From contig NZ_JABERD010000109.1 of the NCBI RefSeq assembly GCF_013044505.1, forward strand, positions 1-32,140: a DNA stretch of 32,140 bases, given 5' to 3'. Position numbers and translations under genes: made by a program. The notes beneath the pieces were generated by a model. That model was not told where the DNA came from. It did not search any database and worked only from the letters and a program-made list of their open reading frames with translations. Below are positions 23,669 through 29,879 of the stretch, piece after piece. The first letter of the stretch is position 1, and the number at the start of each line of letters is the position of its first letter. The DNA comes from Streptomyces sp. S3(2020). GTDB lineage: Bacteria; Actinomycetota; Actinomycetes; Streptomycetales; Streptomycetaceae.

Positions 23669-24799
23669 TCACCCCAGGGGCGTGCCCAGACGCTCGTTCA
23701 CCCAGTCGTGGAAGGCACCGATGTGGTGCTCGCTGGGGACCAGTACGCCGCCCTTGGCGTACATCCGGGAGCTCATCCCGGGCTGTGTGCGCTCGCACGC
23801 GTCGAAGTCCTGCCGGTTGACCCGGTCGAAGAGTTCCACGGACCGGCTGACGTCCTTGCCGCTCTCGACGACGTGCGGGAGGTAGAGCCAGTCGCACTCG
23901 ACGATCGTGCGGTCGACGGACACCGGGTACATCCGGTGGAAGATCACATGGTCGGGGACGAGGTTGATGAACACCTGGGGCTTGACGGTGATCGCGTAGT
24001 AGCGCCGGTCCTGGTCCTCCGCCACCCCCGGAATGCGGTCCAGACCCTCGGAGCCGTCCACGGTGAAGCCCTGGACCTCCTCACCGAACTCGGCGCCATG
24101 GCCCACGTAGTACTGCGCCGCGTAACCGTCCGCGAACTCCGGGAGCACTTCGGTGAGTTCGGGGTGGATGGTCGCGCAGTGGTAGCACTCCATGAAGTTC
24201 TCGATGATGAGCTTCCAGTTCGACTTCACGTCGTAGACGATGCGCTTGCCCACCGAGAGGTTGTCGATGTCGTAGCGCTCGATCGACTCCACGTCACCGA
24301 GGCGGGAGACGACCTCGCCGATGACGTCCTCCTCGAAGGAGGGCGGGTTCTCCGCGAGGCACACCCACACATAGCCGAGCCATTCGCGCACGGCCACGCT
24401 CACCAGGCCGTACTCGGTGCGGCCGACATCTGGCATCTTGGTGAGGTTGGGCGCCGCGACGAGCTTGCCGTCGAGCCCGTAGGTCCAGGCGTGGTACGGG
24501 CACTGGAAGGCCCGCTTGACCTCCCCGGTCTCCTCCGTGCAGAGCTTGGCGCCACGGTGCCGGCACACGTTGAAGTAGGCGCGGATCGAGTGGTCGCGCG
24601 CCCGGGTGACGAGGATGCTCTCGCGGCCCACGTCGACGGTGCGGAAGGCACCCGGCTTGGCCAGCTCGGAGGCGCGCGCCACGCAGAACCACATGGTCTC
24701 GAATATGCGCTCCTGCTCCTGGGCGAAGATCTGCGGATCCGTGTAGGAGGAGCCGGGGAGGGTGGCGATCAGGCTGTCCGGCAGACCGGTCGAGGTCAC
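23669..24799 (-). CDS. Rieske non-haem iron oxygenase alpha subunit, probable glycine betaine demethylase, copy 2
   Basis: A 376-residue paralogue of the oxygenase at 1537-2658. It has the same Rieske cysteine/histidine pairs (NVCRHRGAKLC and CPYHAWTYG) and the same mononuclear iron motif (ENFMECYHCATIHPEL). Differences cluster in the N-terminal 80 residues and around the segment DIDNLSVGKRIVYD. The reaction inferred from the family and context is NAD(P)H- and oxygen-dependent removal of a methyl as formaldehyde. The start is GTG 24799, with GAGGAG upstream; the ATG 39 bases farther upstream lacks support from the paralogue. It has its own promoter, although the ferredoxin and reductase genes lie just upstream on the same strand. 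Substrate could also be another betaine such as proline betaine. Confidence 0.85.
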   Translation of the reverse strand: MTSTGLPDSLIATLPGSSYTDPQIFAQEQERIFETMWFCVARASELAKPGAFRTVDVGRESILVTRARDHSIRAYFNVCRHRGAKLCTEETGEVKRAFQCPYHAWTYGLDGKLVAAPNLTKMPDVGRTEYGLVSVAVREWLGYVWVCLAENPPSFEEDVIGEVVSRLGDVESIERYDIDNLSVGKRIVYDVKSNWKLIIENFMECYHCATIHPELTEVLPEFADGYAAQYYVGHGAEFGEEVQGFTVDGSEGLDRIPGVAEDQDRRYYAITVKPQVFINLVPDHVIFHRMYPVSVDRTIVECDWLYLPHVVESGKDVSRSVELFDRVNRQDFDACERTQPGMSSRMYAKGGVLVPSEHHIGAFHDWVNERLGTPLG

Positions 24800-24865
24800 T
24801 GGGCACTCCTCGGGAAACGTCAGGGAGGGGTCATTCACGCGCCGGGAAGAGCGACTCCGGACGGT

Positions 24866-24933
24866 GTTGTGTATGGAGCAACGCTGCGTGCCATATGCAA
24901 CCGCAGCATGGGATGCCTCAGGGGCGGTGTCAA
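24866..24933 (-). promoter_or_regulatory. Promoter and tandem operators of Rieske oxygenase copy 2
   Basis: Minus-strand -35 TTGACA (24928-24933) overlaps the stop codon of the ferredoxin reductase. -10 CATGCT is at 24905-24910 (17-bp spacer). Operator 1 is GTTGCATATGGCACGCA (24885-24901) and operator 2 GTTGCTCCATACACAAC (24866-24882), 19 bp apart. Predicted leader is about 99 nt. Confidence 0.72.
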
Positions 24934-26093
24934 GAGCCCGTGGCGGCGAGCTGCTTGCGCCAGCGCATGAACAGCCGAGGCTGGTTCATACCGAGCACGG
25001 CGACCGGGTCTCCGGCGCGCCGGTAGACGGCCAGCACGTCACGGTCGTCCGTCGTACCCGCCTCGACGGTCACGCTGTCGGCGGCCGCCGCGTGCCCGGC
25101 GAACTGGATCTTCACGCCGTACTGGTCGGACCAGAAGTACGGCGGCCGGGGCACACCCGGTTCCACCGCGCCGCCCGCCAGCAGGGTGGCGATCGCGGCG
25201 TCGGGACGCTCCCGGGCGCCGGTCCAGTGCTCGACGCGCCGGTGGTGACCCGCGCGCGGGTCGTACCAGTTGGCGCAGTCACCGACGGCGACGACCCCGG
25301 CCAGGGTGGTGCGGCCGTCGGCGCCGCACTTGACGCCGTTGTCGAGTTCGACGCCGGATCCCGCCAGCCATTCGACGCACGGGCTCGCGCCCACGCCGAC
25401 GACGACGATGTCGGCCGGGACGCTGCGGCCGTCCTCCAGCAGGACGGCGTCGACCCGGCTCTCCCCGCTCAGCCCCTTGACGCCCACACCGCACAGCAGC
25501 CGTACGCCATGGTCGGTGTGGAGGGCGGAGACGACGGCGCCCATGGCCTCGCCGAGCGGGACGGCGAGCGGCGTCGGCGCCACCTCGACGACGGTCACGT
25601 CCAGGCCGAGGCCGTACGCCGTGGAGGCGACCTCGGCCCCGATGAAGCCGCCGCCGATCACCACCAGCCGCCCGCCGCGGGCCAGTTCGTCCCGCAGGGC
25701 GCGGGCGTCGTCCAGGGTGCGCAGGGTGTGCACTCCGGCCAGGCCTTCGGCGCCGGGGAGGGTGCGGGCCGCGGCGCCGGTCGCGATGACGATGCCGTCG
25801 GCGCGCACCTCGCGTCCGTCGGCGAGCCGGACCGCGCGGTCGGTGCGGTCGAGCGCGGTGGCGCGGGTGCCGAGCAGCCACTCCGCGCCCAGGTCCTCGT
25901 CACCGGCTTCCAGGGAGAGTTCGCTCTCGCCGAGGGTGCCGGCCAGGAACTCCTTGGAGAGCGGGGGCCGGTCGTAGGGCCGGTGGAGTTCGTCCCCGAT
26001 CACGACGAGCCGCCCGTCGTAGCCCTGCTTGCGCAGTGAGCGCGCCGCCGACAGGCCGGCCAGCGAGGCGCCGACCACGGCGACGGTCCTCAC
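24930..26093 (-). CDS. FAD/NAD(P)-dependent ferredoxin reductase, copy 2
   Basis: A 387-residue flavoprotein, paralogous to 258-1439. The FAD motif is VVGASLAG (6-13), followed by RPYDRPPLSKEFLAG, the NAD(P)H motif GGGFIGAEVAS and the C-terminal VVAVGDCANW. It passes electrons from NAD(P)H to a small iron-sulfur protein, here almost certainly the Rieske ferredoxin encoded directly upstream. GTG 26093 overlaps the ferredoxin TGA stop (GTGA), so the two are translationally coupled. The longer in-frame extension is a shadow of the ferredoxin gene. It ends inside the promoter of the Rieske oxygenase copy 2. Confidence 0.9.
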   Translation of the reverse strand: MRTVAVVGASLAGLSAARSLRKQGYDGRLVVIGDELHRPYDRPPLSKEFLAGTLGESELSLEAGDEDLGAEWLLGTRATALDRTDRAVRLADGREVRADGIVIATGAAARTLPGAEGLAGVHTLRTLDDARALRDELARGGRLVVIGGGFIGAEVASTAYGLGLDVTVVEVAPTPLAVPLGEAMGAVVSALHTDHGVRLLCGVGVKGLSGESRVDAVLLEDGRSVPADIVVVGVGASPCVEWLAGSGVELDNGVKCGADGRTTLAGVVAVGDCANWYDPRAGHHRRVEHWTGARERPDAAIATLLAGGAVEPGVPRPPYFWSDQYGVKIQFAGHAAAADSVTVEAGTTDDRDVLAVYRRAGDPVAVLGMNQPRLFMRWRKQLAATGS

Positions 26094-26452
26094 GCGGGAC
26101 CCCCGGCGAGCCGGGCGGATATGCAGGGCGGCAGGTTGGGCGCCGCCGTGGACAACCGGACGTAGATCATGCCGTCCTCGACGAGGACCTCGTGCGTCCG
26201 GACCGGAAGCTTGGCCGGCGGGGAGTCGACCGCGCCGGTCCTCAGGTCGAACTTCGAGGCGTGCAGCGGGCATTCCACCTCGCAGCCCTCCAGCCAGCCG
26301 TCGGCGAGCGAGGCGTCCTGGTGGGTACAGGTGTCGTCGATGGCGAAGAGCTCGCCGTCGTCGGTGTGGAACACCGAGACCGGCGGATCTGTGTCGAGCC
26401 GGTGGGCCTCACCTCGCGGGAGATCCGCGAGACGGCACGCGGGAATCATCAT
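26090..26452 (-). CDS. Rieske-type [2Fe-2S] ferredoxin
   Basis: A 120-residue protein with one Rieske cluster: C42-T-H44 in CTHQDASLADG and C61-x2-H64 in CPLHASKFDLRTG. Size and motif match the ferredoxin components of three-component ring-hydroxylating oxygenases, and it lacks any oxygenase domain. It would carry electrons from the coupled reductase (24930-26093) to the oxygenases; since the first Rieske/reductase pair has no ferredoxin beside it, this one may serve both. The start is ATG 26452, with GAGGT upstream; the second ATG at 26449 is nearly as good. It has a cluster-type promoter and tandem operators immediately upstream. Confidence 0.93.
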   Translation of the reverse strand: MMIPACRLADLPRGEAHRLDTDPPVSVFHTDDGELFAIDDTCTHQDASLADGWLEGCEVECPLHASKFDLRTGAVDSPPAKLPVRTHEVLVEDGMIYVRLSTAAPNLPPCISARLAGGPA

Positions 26453-26460
26453 GACACCTC

Positions 26461-26529
26461 GGTGCGTATAGCGAAACGGATTGCGATTGACGCAACGCCA
26501 GTCTGGGGGCCGCTCCGAACCGTTGTCAA
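26461..26529 (-). promoter_or_regulatory. Promoter and tandem operators of ferredoxin-reductase operon
   Basis: Minus-strand -35 TTGACA is at 26524-26529 and -10 CAGACT at 26500-26505 (18-bp spacer). Operator 1 is GTTGCGTCAATCGCAAT (26480-26496) and operator 2 GTTTCGCTATACGCACC (26461-26477), 19 bp apart. Operator 2 ends eight bases before the ATG and abuts the ribosome site. Confidence 0.72.
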
Positions 26530-26580
26530 GGCATCACAGGGCCCGGTTCGAACAGGCCTGCGGACCGTTCTCCGGGCAGC

Positions 26581-26628
26581 GCGCAGCGCCCGAACCACCT
26601 GCGGAAACAGGCGGGACAGGCGCTGCGC
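26581..26628 (-). terminator. Hairpin after the mscR-hydrolase operon
   Basis: GCGCAGCGCC (26581-26590) and GGCGCTGCGC (26619-26628) form a 10-bp arm pair around 28 nt; the loop holds a nested CCTG/CAGG pair. It begins 20 nt after the hydrolase stop on the minus strand. Confidence 0.55.
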
Positions 26629-26647
26629 GGGTGCTGCATGGGGGCGG

Positions 26648-27277
26648 TCAGAAACCGCGGTCGATCCACTCCTGAAGGTGCGGGGCCTCGGCGCCGACGG
26701 TCGTCGTGTCCCCGTGTCCGGTGTGCACGACGGTCTCGCCGGGGAGCGTGAGCAGCCGGTCCCGGATCGAGTCGACGATGGTCGGGAAATGGCTGTACGA
26801 CCGTCCCGTCGCCCCGGGTCCACCGGCGAACAGCGTGTCGCCGCTGAACAGCGCCGCCAGGCCCGGCGAGTGGAGGCAGACCGCGCCCGGGGCGTGCCCG
26901 GGGGTGTGCAGCACGGTCAGTTCGACACCGGCCACCGCGAGCACCCAGCCGTCGGCCAGCTCACCGTCGGGCGAACGGTCGGGGTGGGTCTGCTTCCACA
27001 GCGGCAGGTCGTCGGGGTGGAGCAGGATCGGGGCGCCGGTGCGCGCCGCGAGGGCGGGCGCGGCGTCGATGTGGTCGTTGTGGGCGTGGGTGCACACGAT
27101 CGCCCGCACGGTGCGTCCGCCGACTGCCGCGGCGATGGCCTCGGCGTCATGGGCGGCGTCGATGACGATCACCTCGTCGTCGTCCCCGACGATCCACACG
27201 TTGTTGTCGACGTCCCAGGTACCGCCGTCCAGCGAGAACGTCCCCGAGGTGACGAGGTGTTCGATGCGGGCGGCCAT
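26648..27277 (-). CDS. Metallo-beta-lactamase-fold hydrolase, probable formaldehyde-pathway thioesterase
   Basis: A 209-residue hydrolase with the metal motif HAHNDH (residues 64-69), HTPGHAPGAVCLHS for the next ligand, FSGDTLFAGGPG and a C-terminal HTGHGD. This is the glyoxalase II-like subgroup of the metallo-beta-lactamase fold. Its ATG overlaps the TGA of mscR by one base (TGATG), so they are translated together. Since MscR yields S-formylmycothiol, hydrolysis of that thioester to formate and mycothiol is the natural guess; similar genes flank mscR in other actinobacteria as I recall. That specific activity is inference. It is controlled from the mscR promoter. Confidence 0.85.
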   Translation of the reverse strand: MAARIEHLVTSGTFSLDGGTWDVDNNVWIVGDDDEVIVIDAAHDAEAIAAAVGGRTVRAIVCTHAHNDHIDAAPALAARTGAPILLHPDDLPLWKQTHPDRSPDGELADGWVLAVAGVELTVLHTPGHAPGAVCLHSPGLAALFSGDTLFAGGPGATGRSYSHFPTIVDSIRDRLLTLPGETVVHTGHGDTTTVGAEAPHLQEWIDRGF

Positions 27278-28362
27278 CAGAACACCACCACCGAGCGCAG
27301 GACGTCGCCGCCGTGCATCCGCTCGAAGGCCTTCTCGACCTCGTCGAGCGCGATGGTCTCCGTGACGAAGGCGTCCAGGTCGAGCCGGCCCTGGAGATAG
27401 AGATCGACGAGCATCGGGAAGTCCCTGCTCGGCAGGCAGTCGCCGTACCAGGAGGACTTCAGCGCACCGCCGCGGCCGAAGACGTCCAGGAGCGGCAGCT
27501 CCAGCTTCATCTCCGGGGTCGGCACACCCACCAGGACGACCGTGCCGGCGAGATCGCGCGCGTAGAAGGCCTGCTGGTAAGTCTCGGGGCGGCCGACCGC
27601 CTCGATGACGACGTCGGCGCCGAAGCCGCCGGTCAGCTCACGGATCGCCTCGACCGCGTCGGCGTTCCTGGAGTTGACGGTGTGGGTCGCACCCAGCTTC
27701 TTGGCGGTCTCCAGCTTGTTGTCGTCGATGTCGACGGCGATGATCCGCGACGCGCCCGCGAGGCTGGACCCCACGACCGCCGCGTCCCCGACGCCTCCGC
27801 AGCCGATCACCGCGACCGTGTCCCCGCGTCCGACGTTGCCGGTGTTGATGGCGGCGCCGAGGCCGGCCATCACCCCACAGCCCAGCAGTCCCACGGCGGC
27901 CGCCGACGCGGCGGGGTCGACCTTCGTGCACTGTCCCGCCGCGACCAGCGTCTTCTCCGCGAACGCGCCGATACCCAGCGCCGGCGACAGTTCGGTGCCG
28001 TCGAGCAAGGTCATCTTCTGCTTCGCGTTGTGGGTGTTGAAGCAGTACCAGGGACGACCCCGCAGACAGGCCCGACAATTACCGCACACAGCGCGCCAGT
28101 TGAGGATCACGAAGTCACCCGGGGCGACATCGGTCACGCCCTCGCCGACCGCCTCCACGACACCCGCCGCCTCATGACCGAGCAGGAACGGGAAGTCGTC
28201 GTCGATGCCGCCCTCGCGATAGTGGAGATCGGTGTGGCAGACCCCGCAGGCCTCGACCTTCACCAGCGCCTCACCCGGCCCCGGGTCGGGCACGATGATC
28301 GTCTCCAGGCTGACGGGGGCGCCCTTGCCCCGCGCGACGACAGCACGCACCTGGTGCGTCAT
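27277..28362 (-). CDS. mscR: S-(hydroxymethyl)mycothiol dehydrogenase (mycothiol-dependent formaldehyde dehydrogenase)
   Basis: A 361-residue zinc alcohol dehydrogenase of class III type. The catalytic zinc ligands are visible as C42 (GVCHTDLHY), H63 (LLGHEAAG) and the Cys of LLGCGVMAG. The structural zinc has C93, C96, C99 and C107 (CGNCRACLRGRPWYC). The NAD site is VIGCGGVGDAAV, followed by an acidic residue in AVDIDD. The full sequence matches actinobacterial mycothiol-dependent formaldehyde dehydrogenases. It oxidises the spontaneous adduct of formaldehyde and mycothiol to S-formylmycothiol. Here it would handle formaldehyde from the Rieske step, which does not use folate. The start is ATG 28362 rather than GTG 28366-28368, because GAGGAG is correctly spaced only for the ATG. 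Confidence 0.93.
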   Translation of the reverse strand: MTHQVRAVVARGKGAPVSLETIIVPDPGPGEALVKVEACGVCHTDLHYREGGIDDDFPFLLGHEAAGVVEAVGEGVTDVAPGDFVILNWRAVCGNCRACLRGRPWYCFNTHNAKQKMTLLDGTELSPALGIGAFAEKTLVAAGQCTKVDPAASAAAVGLLGCGVMAGLGAAINTGNVGRGDTVAVIGCGGVGDAAVVGSSLAGASRIIAVDIDDNKLETAKKLGATHTVNSRNADAVEAIRELTGGFGADVVIEAVGRPETYQQAFYARDLAGTVVLVGVPTPEMKLELPLLDVFGRGGALKSSWYGDCLPSRDFPMLVDLYLQGRLDLDAFVTETIALDEVEKAFERMHGGDVLRSVVVF

Positions 28363-28397
28363 GGCCACTCCTCGGCTGGTCGAGACTCGAATCAGAC

Positions 28398-28464
28398 GTT
28401 GCTCATTACGGCACGCATCTCATGTGTCGCAACACAGCATCATGCAGCGCCGAGCGGGGGTCAA
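28398..28464 (-). promoter_or_regulatory. Promoter and tandem operators of mscR operon
   Basis: Minus-strand -35 TTGACC is at 28459-28464 and -10 GATGCT at 28436-28441 (17-bp spacer). Operator 1, GTTGCGACACATGAGAT (28417-28433), has one good half. Operator 2 is GTGCCGTAATGAGCAAC (28398-28414). Spacing is 19 bp. This is the rightmost copy of the element and marks the edge of the regulon. Confidence 0.7.
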
Positions 28465-28505
28465 GGCACTCGTAGGGGGTTCTGACGGCTCCGCCGGGCG
28501 CGGGC

Positions 28506-28593
28506 CCCTCCGGGCTCCCGGAGGGCGTCGCCCTTGCCGCTGTCGGCACCCGTACACACCGATCCGGCCCGAAGTGGTGAACTCCGGGCCGGA
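28506..28593 (-). terminator. Two hairpins downstream of the CAP-domain gene
   Basis: CCCTCCGGG (28506-28514) and CCCGGAGGG (28517-28525) form a perfect 9-bp stem with a 2-nt loop. TCCGGCCCG (28563-28571) and CGGGCCGGA (28585-28593) form a second 9-bp stem with a 13-nt loop. The second starts about 30 nt after the CAP gene stop. They probably end that transcript before the mscR promoter. The rest of the 28363-28621 gap holds only the mscR promoter. Confidence 0.6.
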
Positions 28594-28621
28594 GCGGTGG
28601 GCCCGCCGACTCCGTGGGCGG

Positions 28622-29422
28622 CTACGCGGCTGAGCCGAAGTCCTGGGTCCAGTAGTGGCCCGGCTGGGCCAGGCCGATGCCGATCTCCTTGAAGCCGCAG
28701 TTGAGGATGTTGGCGCGGTGACCGGAGCTGTTCATCCAGGCGTCCATGACGCTCTCGGGAGTGCTGTACCCGTAGGCGACGTTCTCGCCCGCCGACCTGA
28801 ACGCGTACCCGACGCGGGAGAGCCGGTCACTCATGGAGGACCCGTCGGAACCGGTGTGGGACATGTTCTCGTGATCCGCCATGTCCTGACTGTGGTCCTG
28901 AGCGGCCTTGGTGAGCTTGGCGTTCTCGGTCAGCGGCGCACAACCCGCCTTCTCGCGCTCGGCGTTGACGAGCACCAGCACACGGTCGGTGGGACCGGGA
29001 TCGGCAGTACTGGCGGAAGCACTGGGGGTACTGCTGGAGGCCGTCGCCTTCGGAGAGGCGGAAGGCGAGGCGGACTCGCCGGACGCGTCGGCGGTGGGCG
29101 TGGCCGATGGGCTGCCCGACGGCGAAGGCGAGGCACTCGGGGAGGCGCTGGAGGCGGAGGCACTGGGGGTGCCGGACGGAGCGGACGTGGCGGAGGTGCC
29201 CGAGGCGGACGCGGACGCGACAGGTGATCCCGAGGGCGTCGGATCGGCGACCGGATCCGACTTGCCCCATCCCCACCAGGGGAACGAGACGACACGCCAG
29301 CCTCCCAGCCCGTTACCGCTCGCCTGGGCGACCGCAGGAACTCCCACAGCGCCCGCAACGACCACGGCGACTGCGGCACCGGCTATTTTCCGGCGTTTCG
29401 ATTTCTGACGGTGCTTGCTCAT
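28622..29422 (-). CDS. Secreted CAP-domain (SCP/PR-1-like) protein
   Basis: A 266-residue exported protein. A basic N-terminus (SKHRQKSKRRK) and hydrophobic stretch (AGAAVAVVVAGAVGVPAVAQA) form a signal peptide, probably cut after AQA. Then comes a short aromatic segment (WWGWG), a Ser/Pro/Ala/Thr-rich linker of about 95 residues, and a C-terminal CAP domain (VLVLVNAEREKAGCAPL; DMADHENMSHTG; SAGENVAYGYSTPESVMDAWMNSSGHRANIL; GHYWTQDFG). CAP domains bind lipids or act in cell-wall and protease contexts; the role here is unknown. ATG 29422 was chosen for GAGG six bases upstream; ATG 29434 would add four residues. It shares no operator with the betaine cluster. Confidence 0.9.
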   Translation of the reverse strand: MSKHRQKSKRRKIAGAAVAVVVAGAVGVPAVAQASGNGLGGWRVVSFPWWGWGKSDPVADPTPSGSPVASASASGTSATSAPSGTPSASASSASPSASPSPSGSPSATPTADASGESASPSASPKATASSSTPSASASTADPGPTDRVLVLVNAEREKAGCAPLTENAKLTKAAQDHSQDMADHENMSHTGSDGSSMSDRLSRVGYAFRSAGENVAYGYSTPESVMDAWMNSSGHRANILNCGFKEIGIGLAQPGHYWTQDFGSAA

Positions 29423-29879
29423 ACGCGGCCTCATTCGGTGATCCGGGATTCTGCGACAACAGCCGCTCGCCTCGGCCCTGGCGAGCCCGGTCAGTATGGG
29501 ATCACCCGGCACACCGGGCAACGAACACCCTCTCCGTTTCCGAGTGCTCGCGCCGGGACCCCGGGGAGCCGGAGCACTGCCGTCCCGGCATCGTCTTCAG
29601 TACCCGGACACACGCGCGACCAGCCCGGAAGCGTTTCCCGACCGCCGCGGCCACCACCATCACAGGTCAGTCGAATTACCCGCTCACGGCGACAAGCTCC
29701 CGATTGGGATTCAAAACAGCCCAGTTATTACCATCGGTAATCAGTCATTCGATGCCATCACCCACAATTCCGGCGTGACGCACATCACTTCACTGTGAGG
29801 TGTGAGATCGACGGCAACCTGTCGGCGGCCAGTGGCGACTAAGGGGCTGTTCGCACACCGCACCTTCCAGGAGCCATGC
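29423..29879. other. 457-bp divergent intergenic region between CAP and metalloprotease genes
   Basis: No credible gene is present. Near the left end is a minus-strand promoter for the CAP gene: TTGCCC (29516-29521), 17-bp spacer, CATACT (29493-29498). The right half (about 29690-29800) is clearly richer in A/T than its surroundings. It holds a short palindrome ATTACC-ATC-GGTAAT (29727-29741) and GTGACGCACATCAC (29775-29788), an inverted GTGA-N6-TCAC of the kind recognised by CRP/FNR-type regulators. A promoter for the protease is not resolved. I looked for a ydaO-type riboswitch before the CAP gene and did not see one. Confidence 0.5.
29493..29521 (-). promoter_or_regulatory. Putative promoter of the CAP-domain gene
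   Basis: TTGCCC (29516-29521), 17-bp spacer and CATACT (29493-29498) on the minus strand. Predicted leader is about 64 nt before the ATG at 29422. Based on pattern only. Confidence 0.45.

Noticed and set aside
29423..29600. A possible ydaO-type (cyclic di-AMP) riboswitch before the CAP-domain gene
   Set aside because: Such elements are known before some actinobacterial wall genes, but the expected conserved core could not be found by eye.
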